DNA of 7,307 bases, from NCBI GenBank assembly GCA_017394925.1, contig JAFPWQ010000046.1, forward strand, positions 1-7,307, in the 5' to 3' direction. The stretch's first letter is position 1, and each line of letters opens with the position of its first letter. The position numbers were made by a program, and so were the translations under genes. Below, piece after piece: positions 1 to 5,516 of the stretch. The notes beneath the pieces were generated by a model that was not told the DNA's origin, made no database searches, and saw only the letters and a program-made list of their open reading frames with translations. This DNA is from Synergistaceae bacterium (lineage in GTDB: Bacteria > Synergistota > Synergistia > Synergistales > Aminobacteriaceae).

Positions 1-852
1 CATTCGGATTAATTCCCTGTTGCCGGGATAATCTTTATCTCTGCAGAATAATTTTGTCCAGCCGTGTTTAATGTTCTCAATTGCGCCCGTCCATGTTCCG
101 CCGTTCCCTAAATCAGATTTTATTATCACTGCTGCTTCTGAATGCGCATAGATATATTTATTTCTCGACATTGCATTTCCTACACTGAATCCCGCATCAG
201 GAATAACCTCCGAAAGTATTAACCTGTTACCCCTGATTACGTTATCGCGTATGTCTTTCTTCCTGAGCATGTCCGTTAGTCCTCCTGCAATGTATTCAAT
301 TACGGGCATGTGTTCATCAAATGCTTTCTGAGCCGCTATAGCATCAACCCCTCTTGCACCGCCTGAGACTACACCGTAACGATACTTGCATGTCTTCCTG
401 ACAGTTTCACGCGTAAATTCTTCATCATCTGAATCAATATTGCGCGAGCCTGCATAACCTATAACTCTAAGCTCAGAAATCGAAATATCACCCGCACAGT
501 AAAATAACGGCGGACATTTTTGCTTCAGCTTTATCTTTAACTTAACGGGATATTCTTTATCAGCCCTCGTGTAAATATTTATGCCTTCGGATTTGTATCT
601 GCTCACTTCTGCGAATAAACCTGCGCTTCTGTCCATGAGTCGCATTAAACGTTCTGATGTTATATTTTTTATTCCTGCAAAAAGTGAATCAATTTCGTAC
701 TCAGTGAAATTCAAAATATCTTTCGGTTCAAGTTTATGATTCATTAATGCCTCTGCGACTTTGCTCCATTCGGATATGCTTAACGGTTCAATACCTTCTG
801 TAACGCAAAGATGACTGCAGAATATTATTATTGTCTGAGAATTTGCGTTCAT
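1..852 (-). CDS. DprA/Smf-like Rossmann-fold DNA-processing protein, 3' end outside window
   Basis: The frame is open from ATG at 852 to the window edge, giving 284 visible residues with no stop. A DprA/Smf Rossmann core is recognisable: a YP..L-type entry near residue 101, then PPLFYCAGD (114-122), the AGSR turn (134-137), VVSGGARGVDAIA (161-173), SEVIPDAGF (214-222), NAMSRNKYIYAHS (226-238) and GGTW.GA (251-257). The first ~100 residues look like the helical N-terminal region of DprA. Known DprA proteins bind single-stranded DNA and load RecA during transformation; DprA-like folds also occur in defence and nucleotide-linked contexts. GGTW.GA replaces the usual SGSL.TA-type segment, which suggests a divergent accessory paralogue rather than the housekeeping copy. 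ATG overlaps the stop of the upstream helicase gene in ATGA, and a strong AGAGGGG lies 8 nt before it, so the start is well supported. Any C-terminal winged helix lies outside the window. The family call is firm; the role is inferred. Confidence 0.88.
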   Translation of the reverse strand, partial: MNANSQTIIIFCSHLCVTEGIEPLSISEWSKVAEALMNHKLEPKDILNFTEYEIDSLFAGIKNITSERLMRLMDRSAGLFAEVSRYKSEGINIYTRADKEYPVKLKIKLKQKCPPLFYCAGDISISELRVIGYAGSRNIDSDDEEFTRETVRKTCKYRYGVVSGGARGVDAIAAQKAFDEHMPVIEYIAGGLTDMLRKKDIRDNVIRGNRLILSEVIPDAGFSVGNAMSRNKYIYAHSEAAVIIKSDLGNGGTWTGAIENIKHGWTKLFCRDKDYPGNRELIRM

Positions 853-2927
853 ATATTCTGCCCCTCTGAACTGTCAGCAAGTGCAAACGGGTAAACTTCA
901 TAACAGCCTGCTTCCATGAGCTTATAGCCGCATACTGTGAGAGTCCATTTTGAATCTACAATATCATCAATGAGAAGCACTCTGAAAGGCATTCTCACAT
1001 TCTTAACACTGAATGATTTTCTTGCATTCTCATACTGATACATACTGCTTTCCATGTTCTTTTGCGGGGCAGCAGGAGCTTTTATCAGAACGTCAGCTAT
1101 TCTCAGCTTCATTCTTGATGCAAGTCTTTCGGCAAAATCCTTTACGATGTCAGAGCGCAATGACGGAACAAATGCAATGTGCCTTATCAATTTTTCTTTT
1201 ACTATGGGACTTAATACTTCAGCAGAACGTTCAACAAGTTCATCTGAAAATCTCCCGGTCTCATATTTTCCTTCACGCACTAACGCACCATAACCTGAAG
1301 CACCGTATTTAGACAGGCATATACCGTCCATATTCACATGTTCTATTTTCTTTCCGTAAGGCCATATCTTAAGCGGCAATATAGCAATCACTCCTGAATT
1401 CAGCCATGAGACAGCAATTTTCAGTGTTGAAACTTTGAGCGTCAGACCTGGATACACATGATGCCCCAGACAATTTGAACATCTTCCGCAGTTATTTTTT
1501 TCATTATCATCAAGACAGTTCACTATAAATTTACTGTAACATTCTTTCGTTTTCACAAGTGCCTGCATCTGTTTTATCTCCTTCTTTCTTATCAGCGTAA
1601 TCTCTCTATAGTGCTGACGGTCATATGAAAATCTTTTTGCTGATGAATAATACATGCCGCCGCTCCTGTATATAAAGCCGTCATTTTCAAGAAAATCAAG
1701 TGCCTTAGTTATTCTCATCTGATTTATATTCACTGACGATATTATTTTGCTTAGTGTTATTCCTTCATGAAATGCTATAAAGTTATATATTTCTCTGCTC
1801 TCACGTTCAGACGGGAACGCAGTATTAATGAAAAAATTAATTATTCTCTCGTCTTCATCTCCTCCGGCCATGAGAAAAGCATATGCCTCTGGAATATTTC
1901 GCCCTGCCCTGCCGATCTGCTGATAGTATGAAACTATATTTGCCGGTGTCTGATAGTGAATCACGAAAGATATATCTCCTTTGTCATAGCCCATTCCTAA
2001 TTTCACAGTTGCTATTACTGCTTTAATTTTATTGCCGTGAAATTTTTCTATTGCTTCTTCGTTAAGTTTTTCATCATTGCCGGAGTAATATGGCATGGTG
2101 TTAAGCCCGTAAGCATTCAGGAATTCGGATAATTCTTCGCAGTTCCTTCTGGTTAGACAATATATTATGCCTGTACCCGGAAGTTTATTGAGATTTTCGA
2201 GAAGCCATGCATAACGTTTAGCTCTCGTGTCCAGTCTGAGAATCTGAATGTGAAGTGATTCGCGTGTGAGCTTTCCCCGTGAGACATAAACATCATCGCC
2301 GAGCTGACTGCGTAAATCGTTAACGACTCTGTCATTCGCTGTTGCCGTTACCGCTAAGACAGACACGTTTGCGGGCATAGCTGATATTATGCGTCCTAGT
2401 TTGCCGTATTCTAATCTGAAGTCATGACCCCAGTCTGATATGCAATGTGCTTCGTCAATAACGAACAGGCCGACTTTGATTTTATGCAGTGAGCTTTGAA
2501 TGTCTGACGCAAAAAGAGTCTCAGGTGTTACGAATATCACATCAAGTTCATCATGTATAAGGCTGTCAATAATTTCTGCGCGTCTGTCTTTAACTGTGCT
2601 GTTGAGGACATCGCATTTCAGATTCAATTTTTCTGCCATTTCTCTCTGGTTATCCATTAAGACAAGAAGAGGACTGACTACCATAGTTAAATTGCGTTTC
2701 TTTTTGCGTAACATCTTTGCACTGATGAAATACACGAGACTTTTCCCCCAGCCTGTACGCTGAACAACGAGAGTTCTTTTTCTCATCATGACGGATTCAA
2801 TTGCCTCATACTGTCCTTCTCTGAAATCTGCATCATCTCCGTATGTCTGCTTAAGAATTTTCCGTGCAGAGTAAAATATTCTTCCGTCATGAATGCGGTA
2901 TTTAGGCGACAGTTTAATCACTCCCAT
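849..2927 (-). CDS. RecQ-family ATP-dependent DNA helicase with C-terminal phosphoribosyltransferase-like domain
   Basis: This 692-residue protein has a full set of RecQ helicase motifs: FREGQ motif 0 (35-39), Walker A TGWGKS (58-63), DEAHC (158-162), the RecQ aromatic loop beginning ISDWGHDFRLEY (163-174), TATA motif III (194-197), ATVKLGMGYDKGD motif V (306-318) and QQIGRAGR motif VI (336-343). A winged-helix-like stretch (about 380-430) precedes four cysteines, C463, C480, C483 and C486, whose C-x16-C-x2-C-x2-C spacing matches the RecQ zinc site. No HRDC domain is seen. From about 545 the protein changes character: VPSLRSDIV (587-595) and LLIDDIVDSKWTLTV (651-665) resemble the substrate region and PRPP-binding loop of type I phosphoribosyltransferases. 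RecQ unwinds DNA 3' to 5' in other systems; the PRTase substrate is unknown. The downstream DprA-like gene overlaps by 4 bp. Upstream extension is blocked by an in-frame TAA about seven codons before ATG. The residue after G59 is Trp, where most RecQ proteins have Gly. Confidence 0.93.
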   Translation of the reverse strand: MGVIKLSPKYRIHDGRIFYSARKILKQTYGDDADFREGQYEAIESVMMRKRTLVVQRTGWGKSLVYFISAKMLRKKKRNLTMVVSPLLVLMDNQREMAEKLNLKCDVLNSTVKDRRAEIIDSLIHDELDVIFVTPETLFASDIQSSLHKIKVGLFVIDEAHCISDWGHDFRLEYGKLGRIISAMPANVSVLAVTATANDRVVNDLRSQLGDDVYVSRGKLTRESLHIQILRLDTRAKRYAWLLENLNKLPGTGIIYCLTRRNCEELSEFLNAYGLNTMPYYSGNDEKLNEEAIEKFHGNKIKAVIATVKLGMGYDKGDISFVIHYQTPANIVSYYQQIGRAGRNIPEAYAFLMAGGDEDERIINFFINTAFPSERESREIYNFIAFHEGITLSKIISSVNINQMRITKALDFLENDGFIYRSGGMYYSSAKRFSYDRQHYREITLIRKKEIKQMQALVKTKECYSKFIVNCLDDNEKNNCGRCSNCLGHHVYPGLTLKVSTLKIAVSWLNSGVIAILPLKIWPYGKKIEHVNMDGICLSKYGASGYGALVREGKYETGRFSDELVERSAEVLSPIVKEKLIRHIAFVPSLRSDIVKDFAERLASRMKLRIADVLIKAPAAPQKNMESSMYQYENARKSFSVKNVRMPFRVLLIDDIVDSKWTLTVCGYKLMEAGCYEVYPFALADSSEGQNI
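861..867 (-). promoter_or_regulatory. Ribosome binding site of the DprA-like gene, inside the helicase gene's 3' end
   Basis: On the minus strand AGAGGGG sits 8 nt before the ATG at 852. It lies within the last codons of the helicase gene and fixes the ATGA-overlap start, which implies translational coupling of the two genes. Confidence 0.7.
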
Positions 2928-2944
2928 AAAGACTGAATGCTGAT

Positions 2945-2952
2945 ATTATAAT
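2945..2952. promoter_or_regulatory. Candidate bidirectional promoter with palindromic -10 (ATTATAAT)
   Basis: The 55-bp gap between the divergent helicase and CcdA-like genes contains the perfect palindrome ATTATAAT, which reads TATAAT on the plus strand (2947-2952) and on the minus strand (2950-2945). Transcription starting about 7 nt downstream on each strand would suit both genes, and would leave the helicase only a ~10-nt leader without a clear Shine-Dalgarno site. No convincing -35 hexamer is visible for either direction, so the call rests on position and the two perfect -10 boxes. Confidence 0.5.
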
Positions 2953-2966
2953 CGCAGAAATTTCAT

Positions 2967-2973
2967 AAAGGAG
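2967..2973 (+). promoter_or_regulatory. Ribosome binding site deciding a TTG start (CcdA-like gene)
   Basis: AAAGGAG lies 9 nt before the TTG at 2983. The next in-frame ATG (residue 9) has no comparable site, so TTG is preferred as the start. Confidence 0.75.
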
Positions 2974-2982
2974 TGAATCATT

Positions 2983-3687
2983 TTGCTTGATACAATCTTT
3001 GAAGTCATGTTTTCATCGGGCGCATTAAAATATCTCGGTGCATTCTTATGGGGAATTGCCAGCGTAATATTAAGTCCGTGCGGAATATCTTCAATTCCTC
3101 TTGTCGTAAGCTATATCACTAACACCGATAACCCTTCACGTTTACGCGCGTTCATAATCTCGTGTGCATTCTGTCTCGGAATAATCTTTAACTTAATGCT
3201 AGTTGCGTTCGTCATGTCAGGAATCGGAATGTTACTCGGAGGCTATGAGAGATTCTTAACGTTCATAGTTGCGGCTGTATTCATCATAATGGGACTGCAT
3301 CTCATCGGCATAATTCACGTACGCTTTTTCTCGCTTGGCTCTGGTGGAAAAGGAACGGAATCGCAAAGCATAAAGGGTGCTGTGATTCTCGGAATCGTTT
3401 CGGGACTCGCATTAGGGCCGTGTTCAATTGCGTATGTCAGTCCTGTTTTATCGCTGGCCATGTCGGAAGCCTCAAACGGATTCTTTTATGCGGCAGGGTT
3501 GATTCTCGCTTATGCACTGGGATATAGCTTCGTGCTTGTGATTGCGGGGACATCTGCACAGTTATTCACGGGCTTCCTTCAGAGTGAAAGAGGCGACAAG
3601 ATTTTACGGGCTGTGAATGTGATTTGCGGAATTGCTTTGATCTGCGGAGGAATATATTTGATTCGTGAGATGATGTACGTGATGTGA
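2983..3687 (+). CDS. CcdA/DsbD-type transmembrane thiol-redox transporter (cytochrome c biogenesis protein family)
   Basis: This 234-residue, strongly hydrophobic protein has about six predicted membrane segments, roughly 17-42, 52-79, 90-112, 130-158, 164-190 and 207-228. It carries the two cysteine-proline signatures of CcdA and the DsbD central domain: SPCGISSIP (Cys33) in the first segment and GPCSIAYVSP (Cys147) in the fourth. In characterised relatives this pair carries electrons from cytoplasmic thioredoxin across the membrane to extracytoplasmic thiol proteins. Length and lack of extra domains match stand-alone CcdA. No cytochrome c gene or extracytoplasmic thioredoxin partner lies in the window, so the acceptor is unknown. 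The gene is followed after 215 bp by a putative RiPP precursor and radical SAM maturase on the same strand, with no obvious terminator after its stop, so read-through is possible. A link to maturation of a Cys-containing peptide is inference only. Confidence 0.88.
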   Translation: MLDTIFEVMFSSGALKYLGAFLWGIASVILSPCGISSIPLVVSYITNTDNPSRLRAFIISCAFCLGIIFNLMLVAFVMSGIGMLLGGYERFLTFIVAAVFIIMGLHLIGIIHVRFFSLGSGGKGTESQSIKGAVILGIVSGLALGPCSIAYVSPVLSLAMSEASNGFFYAAGLILAYALGYSFVLVIAGTSAQLFTGFLQSERGDKILRAVNVICGIALICGGIYLIREMMYVM

Positions 3688-3730
3688 GATGTAAATTAAT
3701 TTTAGGTAAAATAAAATAGGGACAAGTTTT

Positions 3731-3741
3731 TATGCTATAAT
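3731..3741 (+). promoter_or_regulatory. Extended -10 promoter element upstream of the peptide gene
   Basis: TATGCTATAAT contains the extended -10 TGnTATAAT (TG at 3733-3734, TATAAT at 3736-3741). The matching -35 position is only A-rich (around 3713-3718), as extended -10 promoters tolerate. Initiation near 3748 would give a leader of about 155 nt before the peptide gene's ATG. It is the best candidate promoter for the peptide, maturase and amidohydrolase genes. Confidence 0.55.
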
Positions 3742-3820
3742 ATTTCTGAGTTGTTTTCTAGCACATGACGCGCGGTTGTGTGCCGCTAATCTTATCTTGT
3801 CCTGTGTTCATTATAGCATA
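3731..3820. repeat. 11-bp perfect inverted repeat flanking a 68-bp segment in the leader
   Basis: TATGCTATAAT at 3731-3741 is exactly repeated in inverse as ATTATAGCATA at 3810-3820. Both copies contain an extended -10 box, so the pair also looks like two promoters facing each other. Inside the right half a second stem is possible: CTTAT (3791-3795) with ATAAG (3828-3832), then TGTCCT (3798-3803) with AGGACA (3820-3825), separated by a 2x2 mismatch. A small GCGG/CCGC hairpin (3772-3775 with 3783-3786) lies between. The repeat is certain; its function is not known. Confidence 0.6.
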
Positions 3821-3883
3821 GGACACAATAAGATGATTGATGTTTATTTGCTTTTCCACAACTTTACGAATGAATCATAAATG
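3742..3883 (+). other. Structured 5' leader region of the peptide gene, no recognised RNA family
   Basis: These ~140 nt between the extended -10 box and the ribosome site hold no convincing coding sequence. They can form a GCACA/TGTGC or GCGG/CCGC hairpin around 3761-3786 and an imperfect 11-pair stem spanning 3791-3832. From 3833 to 3883 no structure is evident. I do not recognise a known riboswitch or T-box. It may simply be an untranslated leader, or a protein-binding site. Confidence 0.35.
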
Positions 3884-3891
3884 AAAGGAGG
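3884..3891 (+). promoter_or_regulatory. Strong ribosome binding site of the small peptide gene
   Basis: AAAGGAGG, close to a perfect anti-16S complement, lies 11 nt before the ATG at 3903. Such a strong site before a 37-codon reading frame is the main evidence that the frame is translated at a high level. Confidence 0.75.
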
Positions 3892-3902
3892 CAAAAAGTA
3901 TA

Positions 3903-4016
3903 ATGGCGTACAGCAAACCAAAGACACTTGCGAAGAGCGCAAAGAAATCATCATTCTCTGCTGGCTGTCCTTCAGACGGAGTTTGGCACTGCAAGGACTG
4001 TGAAGTAACGAGATAA
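3903..4016 (+). CDS. Putative RiPP precursor peptide, 37 residues, Cys-containing core
   Basis: This short gene starts with ATG after a near-consensus AAAGGAGG and ends in TAA. Its N-terminal half, MAYSKPKTLAKSAKKSS, is basic and Lys/Ser-rich, like a leader to be bound by a recognition domain. The C-terminal half is quite different and ends GCPSDGVWHCKDCEVTR, with Cys22, Cys30 and Cys33 (a CxxC), plus Trp28 and His29, residues commonly targeted by radical SAM maturases. The next gene, 66 bp downstream, is an RRE-radical SAM-SPASM enzyme, the expected partner of such a precursor. I do not recognise the peptide as a named precursor family. Plausible products are a thioether-bridged (ranthipeptide/sactipeptide-like) or carbon-carbon or carbon-nitrogen crosslinked peptide; this is inferred from neighbours. 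There is no double-Gly cleavage site and no exporter in the window. A minor alternative is a small zinc-binding protein, but three cysteines make that less likely. Confidence 0.75.
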   Translation: MAYSKPKTLAKSAKKSSFSAGCPSDGVWHCKDCEVTR

Positions 4017-4023
4017 GAAACAG

Positions 4024-4061
4024 CCCGGAGTGATCATGTTCTCCGGGAATTTTTATTTTTT
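4024..4061 (+). terminator. Hairpin plus T-tract between precursor and maturase (terminator/attenuator)
   Basis: CCCGGAG (4024-4030) pairs perfectly with CTCCGGG (4041-4047) across a 10-nt loop. AATTTTTATTTTTT follows directly. It starts 7 nt after the precursor stop and ends about 20 nt before the maturase start. Partial read-through would give many precursor transcripts and fewer enzyme transcripts, an arrangement common in peptide clusters. Confidence 0.8.
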
Positions 4062-4065
4062 GTTC

Positions 4066-4074
4066 AGAGGGGAG
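4066..4074 (+). promoter_or_regulatory. Ribosome binding site deciding a TTG start (radical SAM maturase)
   Basis: AGAGGGGAG lies 8 nt before the TTG at 4083. It supports this TTG, keeping the whole PqqD-like N-terminal domain in the protein; a later ATG would remove that domain. Confidence 0.75.
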
Positions 4075-4082
4075 ATAAAATA

Positions 4083-5516
4083 TTGTTAGTTTGTCTTGCT
4101 AATGATTCATTCGTGCGGACATTCGGGGATATTGGCTACATAACTAATCAGCTGACAAGGCAGGACAGAATTTTTGACATCAACGGGAAAATATTTCTTC
4201 AGCAGCTGACACGCAAACCTAAAAATATAAACGTAATCATTGACGATCTCATGAAAATTTATACTGGAGCTGACCGTGAAGAGATTGCAGAAGATTTTGC
4301 AGAGTTCGTGAATGAACTTGAAATTGAGAGTTTCATTGTCTCAGGAATGACTGAAGATGAAATCAACGCAAGAATGCCTTCATTCAGTTACAGCATGACG
4401 GATGTTAAGACAGCTCCGCGAAAAAATTTTTATACATCGCTGGATTCAAGAAGTACTACGGAATTCTTTGAAGAATATTTCAGAAATGCCCCTCAGCTTT
4501 TCGCCTTTCAGTTTGAACTCACAAGCAGGTGCAACGAGAGATGCAGACATTGTTATTTGCCCGGCACGAGAAATTTTCACGACATGGAAACTAATTTAGT
4601 GATTGATATTCTTGATCAGCTGAAAGATACAGGAACAGTGAGTGTTACGTTTTCCGGCGGTGAATGTCTTCTGCATAAGGACTTCATTCCGATTCTGAAA
4701 CATGCACGTGAAAATGATTTTTCAATCTCTGTACTCAGCAACTTAACGCTTCTCAATGATGAAATAATTTCTGCACTCAGAGACACGAATATAAATCTCC
4801 TTCAGACATCAGTTTACAGCATGAATCCCGAAGAACATGACTATATAACACAGCTTGAAGGTTCGCACGCAAAGACGATTAAAGGCCTTGAACGCCTCAT
4901 TGCCGCAGATGTTCCTGTTCAGATAAGCTGTCCGACAATGAGAAAAACTTATGAATCATATCAGGGTGTTCTTGAGTGGGCATATAAGCACGGCATTAAA
5001 GGCTACACTGACTATATCATGATGGCACGTACCGACAAATCAACAGATAATCTTGAAAACAGACTGACGCTTGATGAAACAGAATCGCTTCTGAAAAAAA
5101 TAATCAATTTCGATATAGAGTACAGAGCGATTCTTGACTCAAGTTATAAGCCTGCACTTTTGAATCCAAATGAACATGTCTGCGGTGCCGGTGTAAATTT
5201 CATGTGTGTATCTAGTGAGGGCAAATTTTACCCCTGCGCCGGTTTTCAGGGTTATCCTCTTGGGAATGCTCATGAACATTCTGTATATGACGCGTGGCAT
5301 AACTCTGAGGCATTGAAGAAATTGCGCGCCGTAAAGTGGAAAGATTTTCCGAAGTGCATGAGGTGTGAAGCTAAACCGTATTGCAGTATGTGCATGGTAC
5401 GCAATCTCAATGAGACCGGCTCAATTTTTGAAGTCAGCAAACATTTCTGTGATGTCGCGTTCATAAACAAAAAACTTGTTGAAGAATACAGGAAAGGAAA
5501 AGATAATCATGTTTGA
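4083..5516 (+). CDS. RRE-radical SAM-SPASM peptide maturase
   Basis: This 477-residue protein has three parts. Residues ~10-90 resemble a PqqD-like RiPP recognition element: an initial beta region (GYITN... RIFDINGKIFLQQL) followed by helices with DDLMKIYTGADREEIAEDFAEFVNEL. Residues ~140-350 form the radical SAM barrel, with the 4Fe-4S motif CNERCRHC (C150, C154, C157) and SGGE (191-194) for S-adenosylmethionine binding. Residues ~365-460 are a SPASM domain with C367, C385, C425, C428, C434, C437 and C456, enough to ligate two auxiliary Fe-S clusters; C375 is extra. Known RRE-rSAM-SPASM enzymes cleave SAM reductively and install crosslinks or epimerise residues in a leader-bound precursor. 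The putative precursor lies just upstream behind an attenuator-like hairpin, and an amidohydrolase gene overlaps the 3' end by 8 bp. The exact modification cannot be read from the sequence. The enzyme requires anaerobic cytoplasm. Start is TTG, supported by its ribosome site. Confidence 0.94.
   Translation: MLVCLANDSFVRTFGDIGYITNQLTRQDRIFDINGKIFLQQLTRKPKNINVIIDDLMKIYTGADREEIAEDFAEFVNELEIESFIVSGMTEDEINARMPSFSYSMTDVKTAPRKNFYTSLDSRSTTEFFEEYFRNAPQLFAFQFELTSRCNERCRHCYLPGTRNFHDMETNLVIDILDQLKDTGTVSVTFSGGECLLHKDFIPILKHARENDFSISVLSNLTLLNDEIISALRDTNINLLQTSVYSMNPEEHDYITQLEGSHAKTIKGLERLIAADVPVQISCPTMRKTYESYQGVLEWAYKHGIKGYTDYIMMARTDKSTDNLENRLTLDETESLLKKIINFDIEYRAILDSSYKPALLNPNEHVCGAGVNFMCVSSEGKFYPCAGFQGYPLGNAHEHSVYDAWHNSEALKKLRAVKWKDFPKCMRCEAKPYCSMCMVRNLNETGSIFEVSKHFCDVAFINKKLVEEYRKGKDNHV
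5490..5498 (+). promoter_or_regulatory. Ribosome binding site deciding the amidohydrolase start
   Basis: AGGAAAGGA lies 10 nt before the ATG at 5509. It favours this ATG over an in-frame TTG at 5476, which has no comparable site and would add 11 residues before the conserved metal-binding DIHIH. Confidence 0.65.

Noticed and set aside
1013..1312. Plus-strand open frames opposite the helicase gene (also 1054-1293 and 2500-2763)
   Set aside because: They are antisense to a gene with complete helicase and PRTase motifs, lack ribosome sites and show no recognisable domain.
3765..3821. 18-codon reading frame (MTRGCVPLILSCPVFIIA) in the leader of the peptide gene, a possible leader peptide or second precursor
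   Set aside because: There is no Shine-Dalgarno sequence before its ATG, and it lies across the inverted-repeat/stem region; nothing but chance openness supports it.
3791..3832. Rho-independent terminator after the CcdA-like gene
   Set aside because: The stem is AT-rich with a 2x2 mismatch and a 16-nt loop, and no T-tract follows on the plus strand, so it is not a convincing terminator.
5476..5508. Longer amidohydrolase beginning at TTG 5476
   Set aside because: The ATG at 5509 has a well-placed AGGAAAGGA and begins just before the conserved DIHIH; the extra residues match no family feature.
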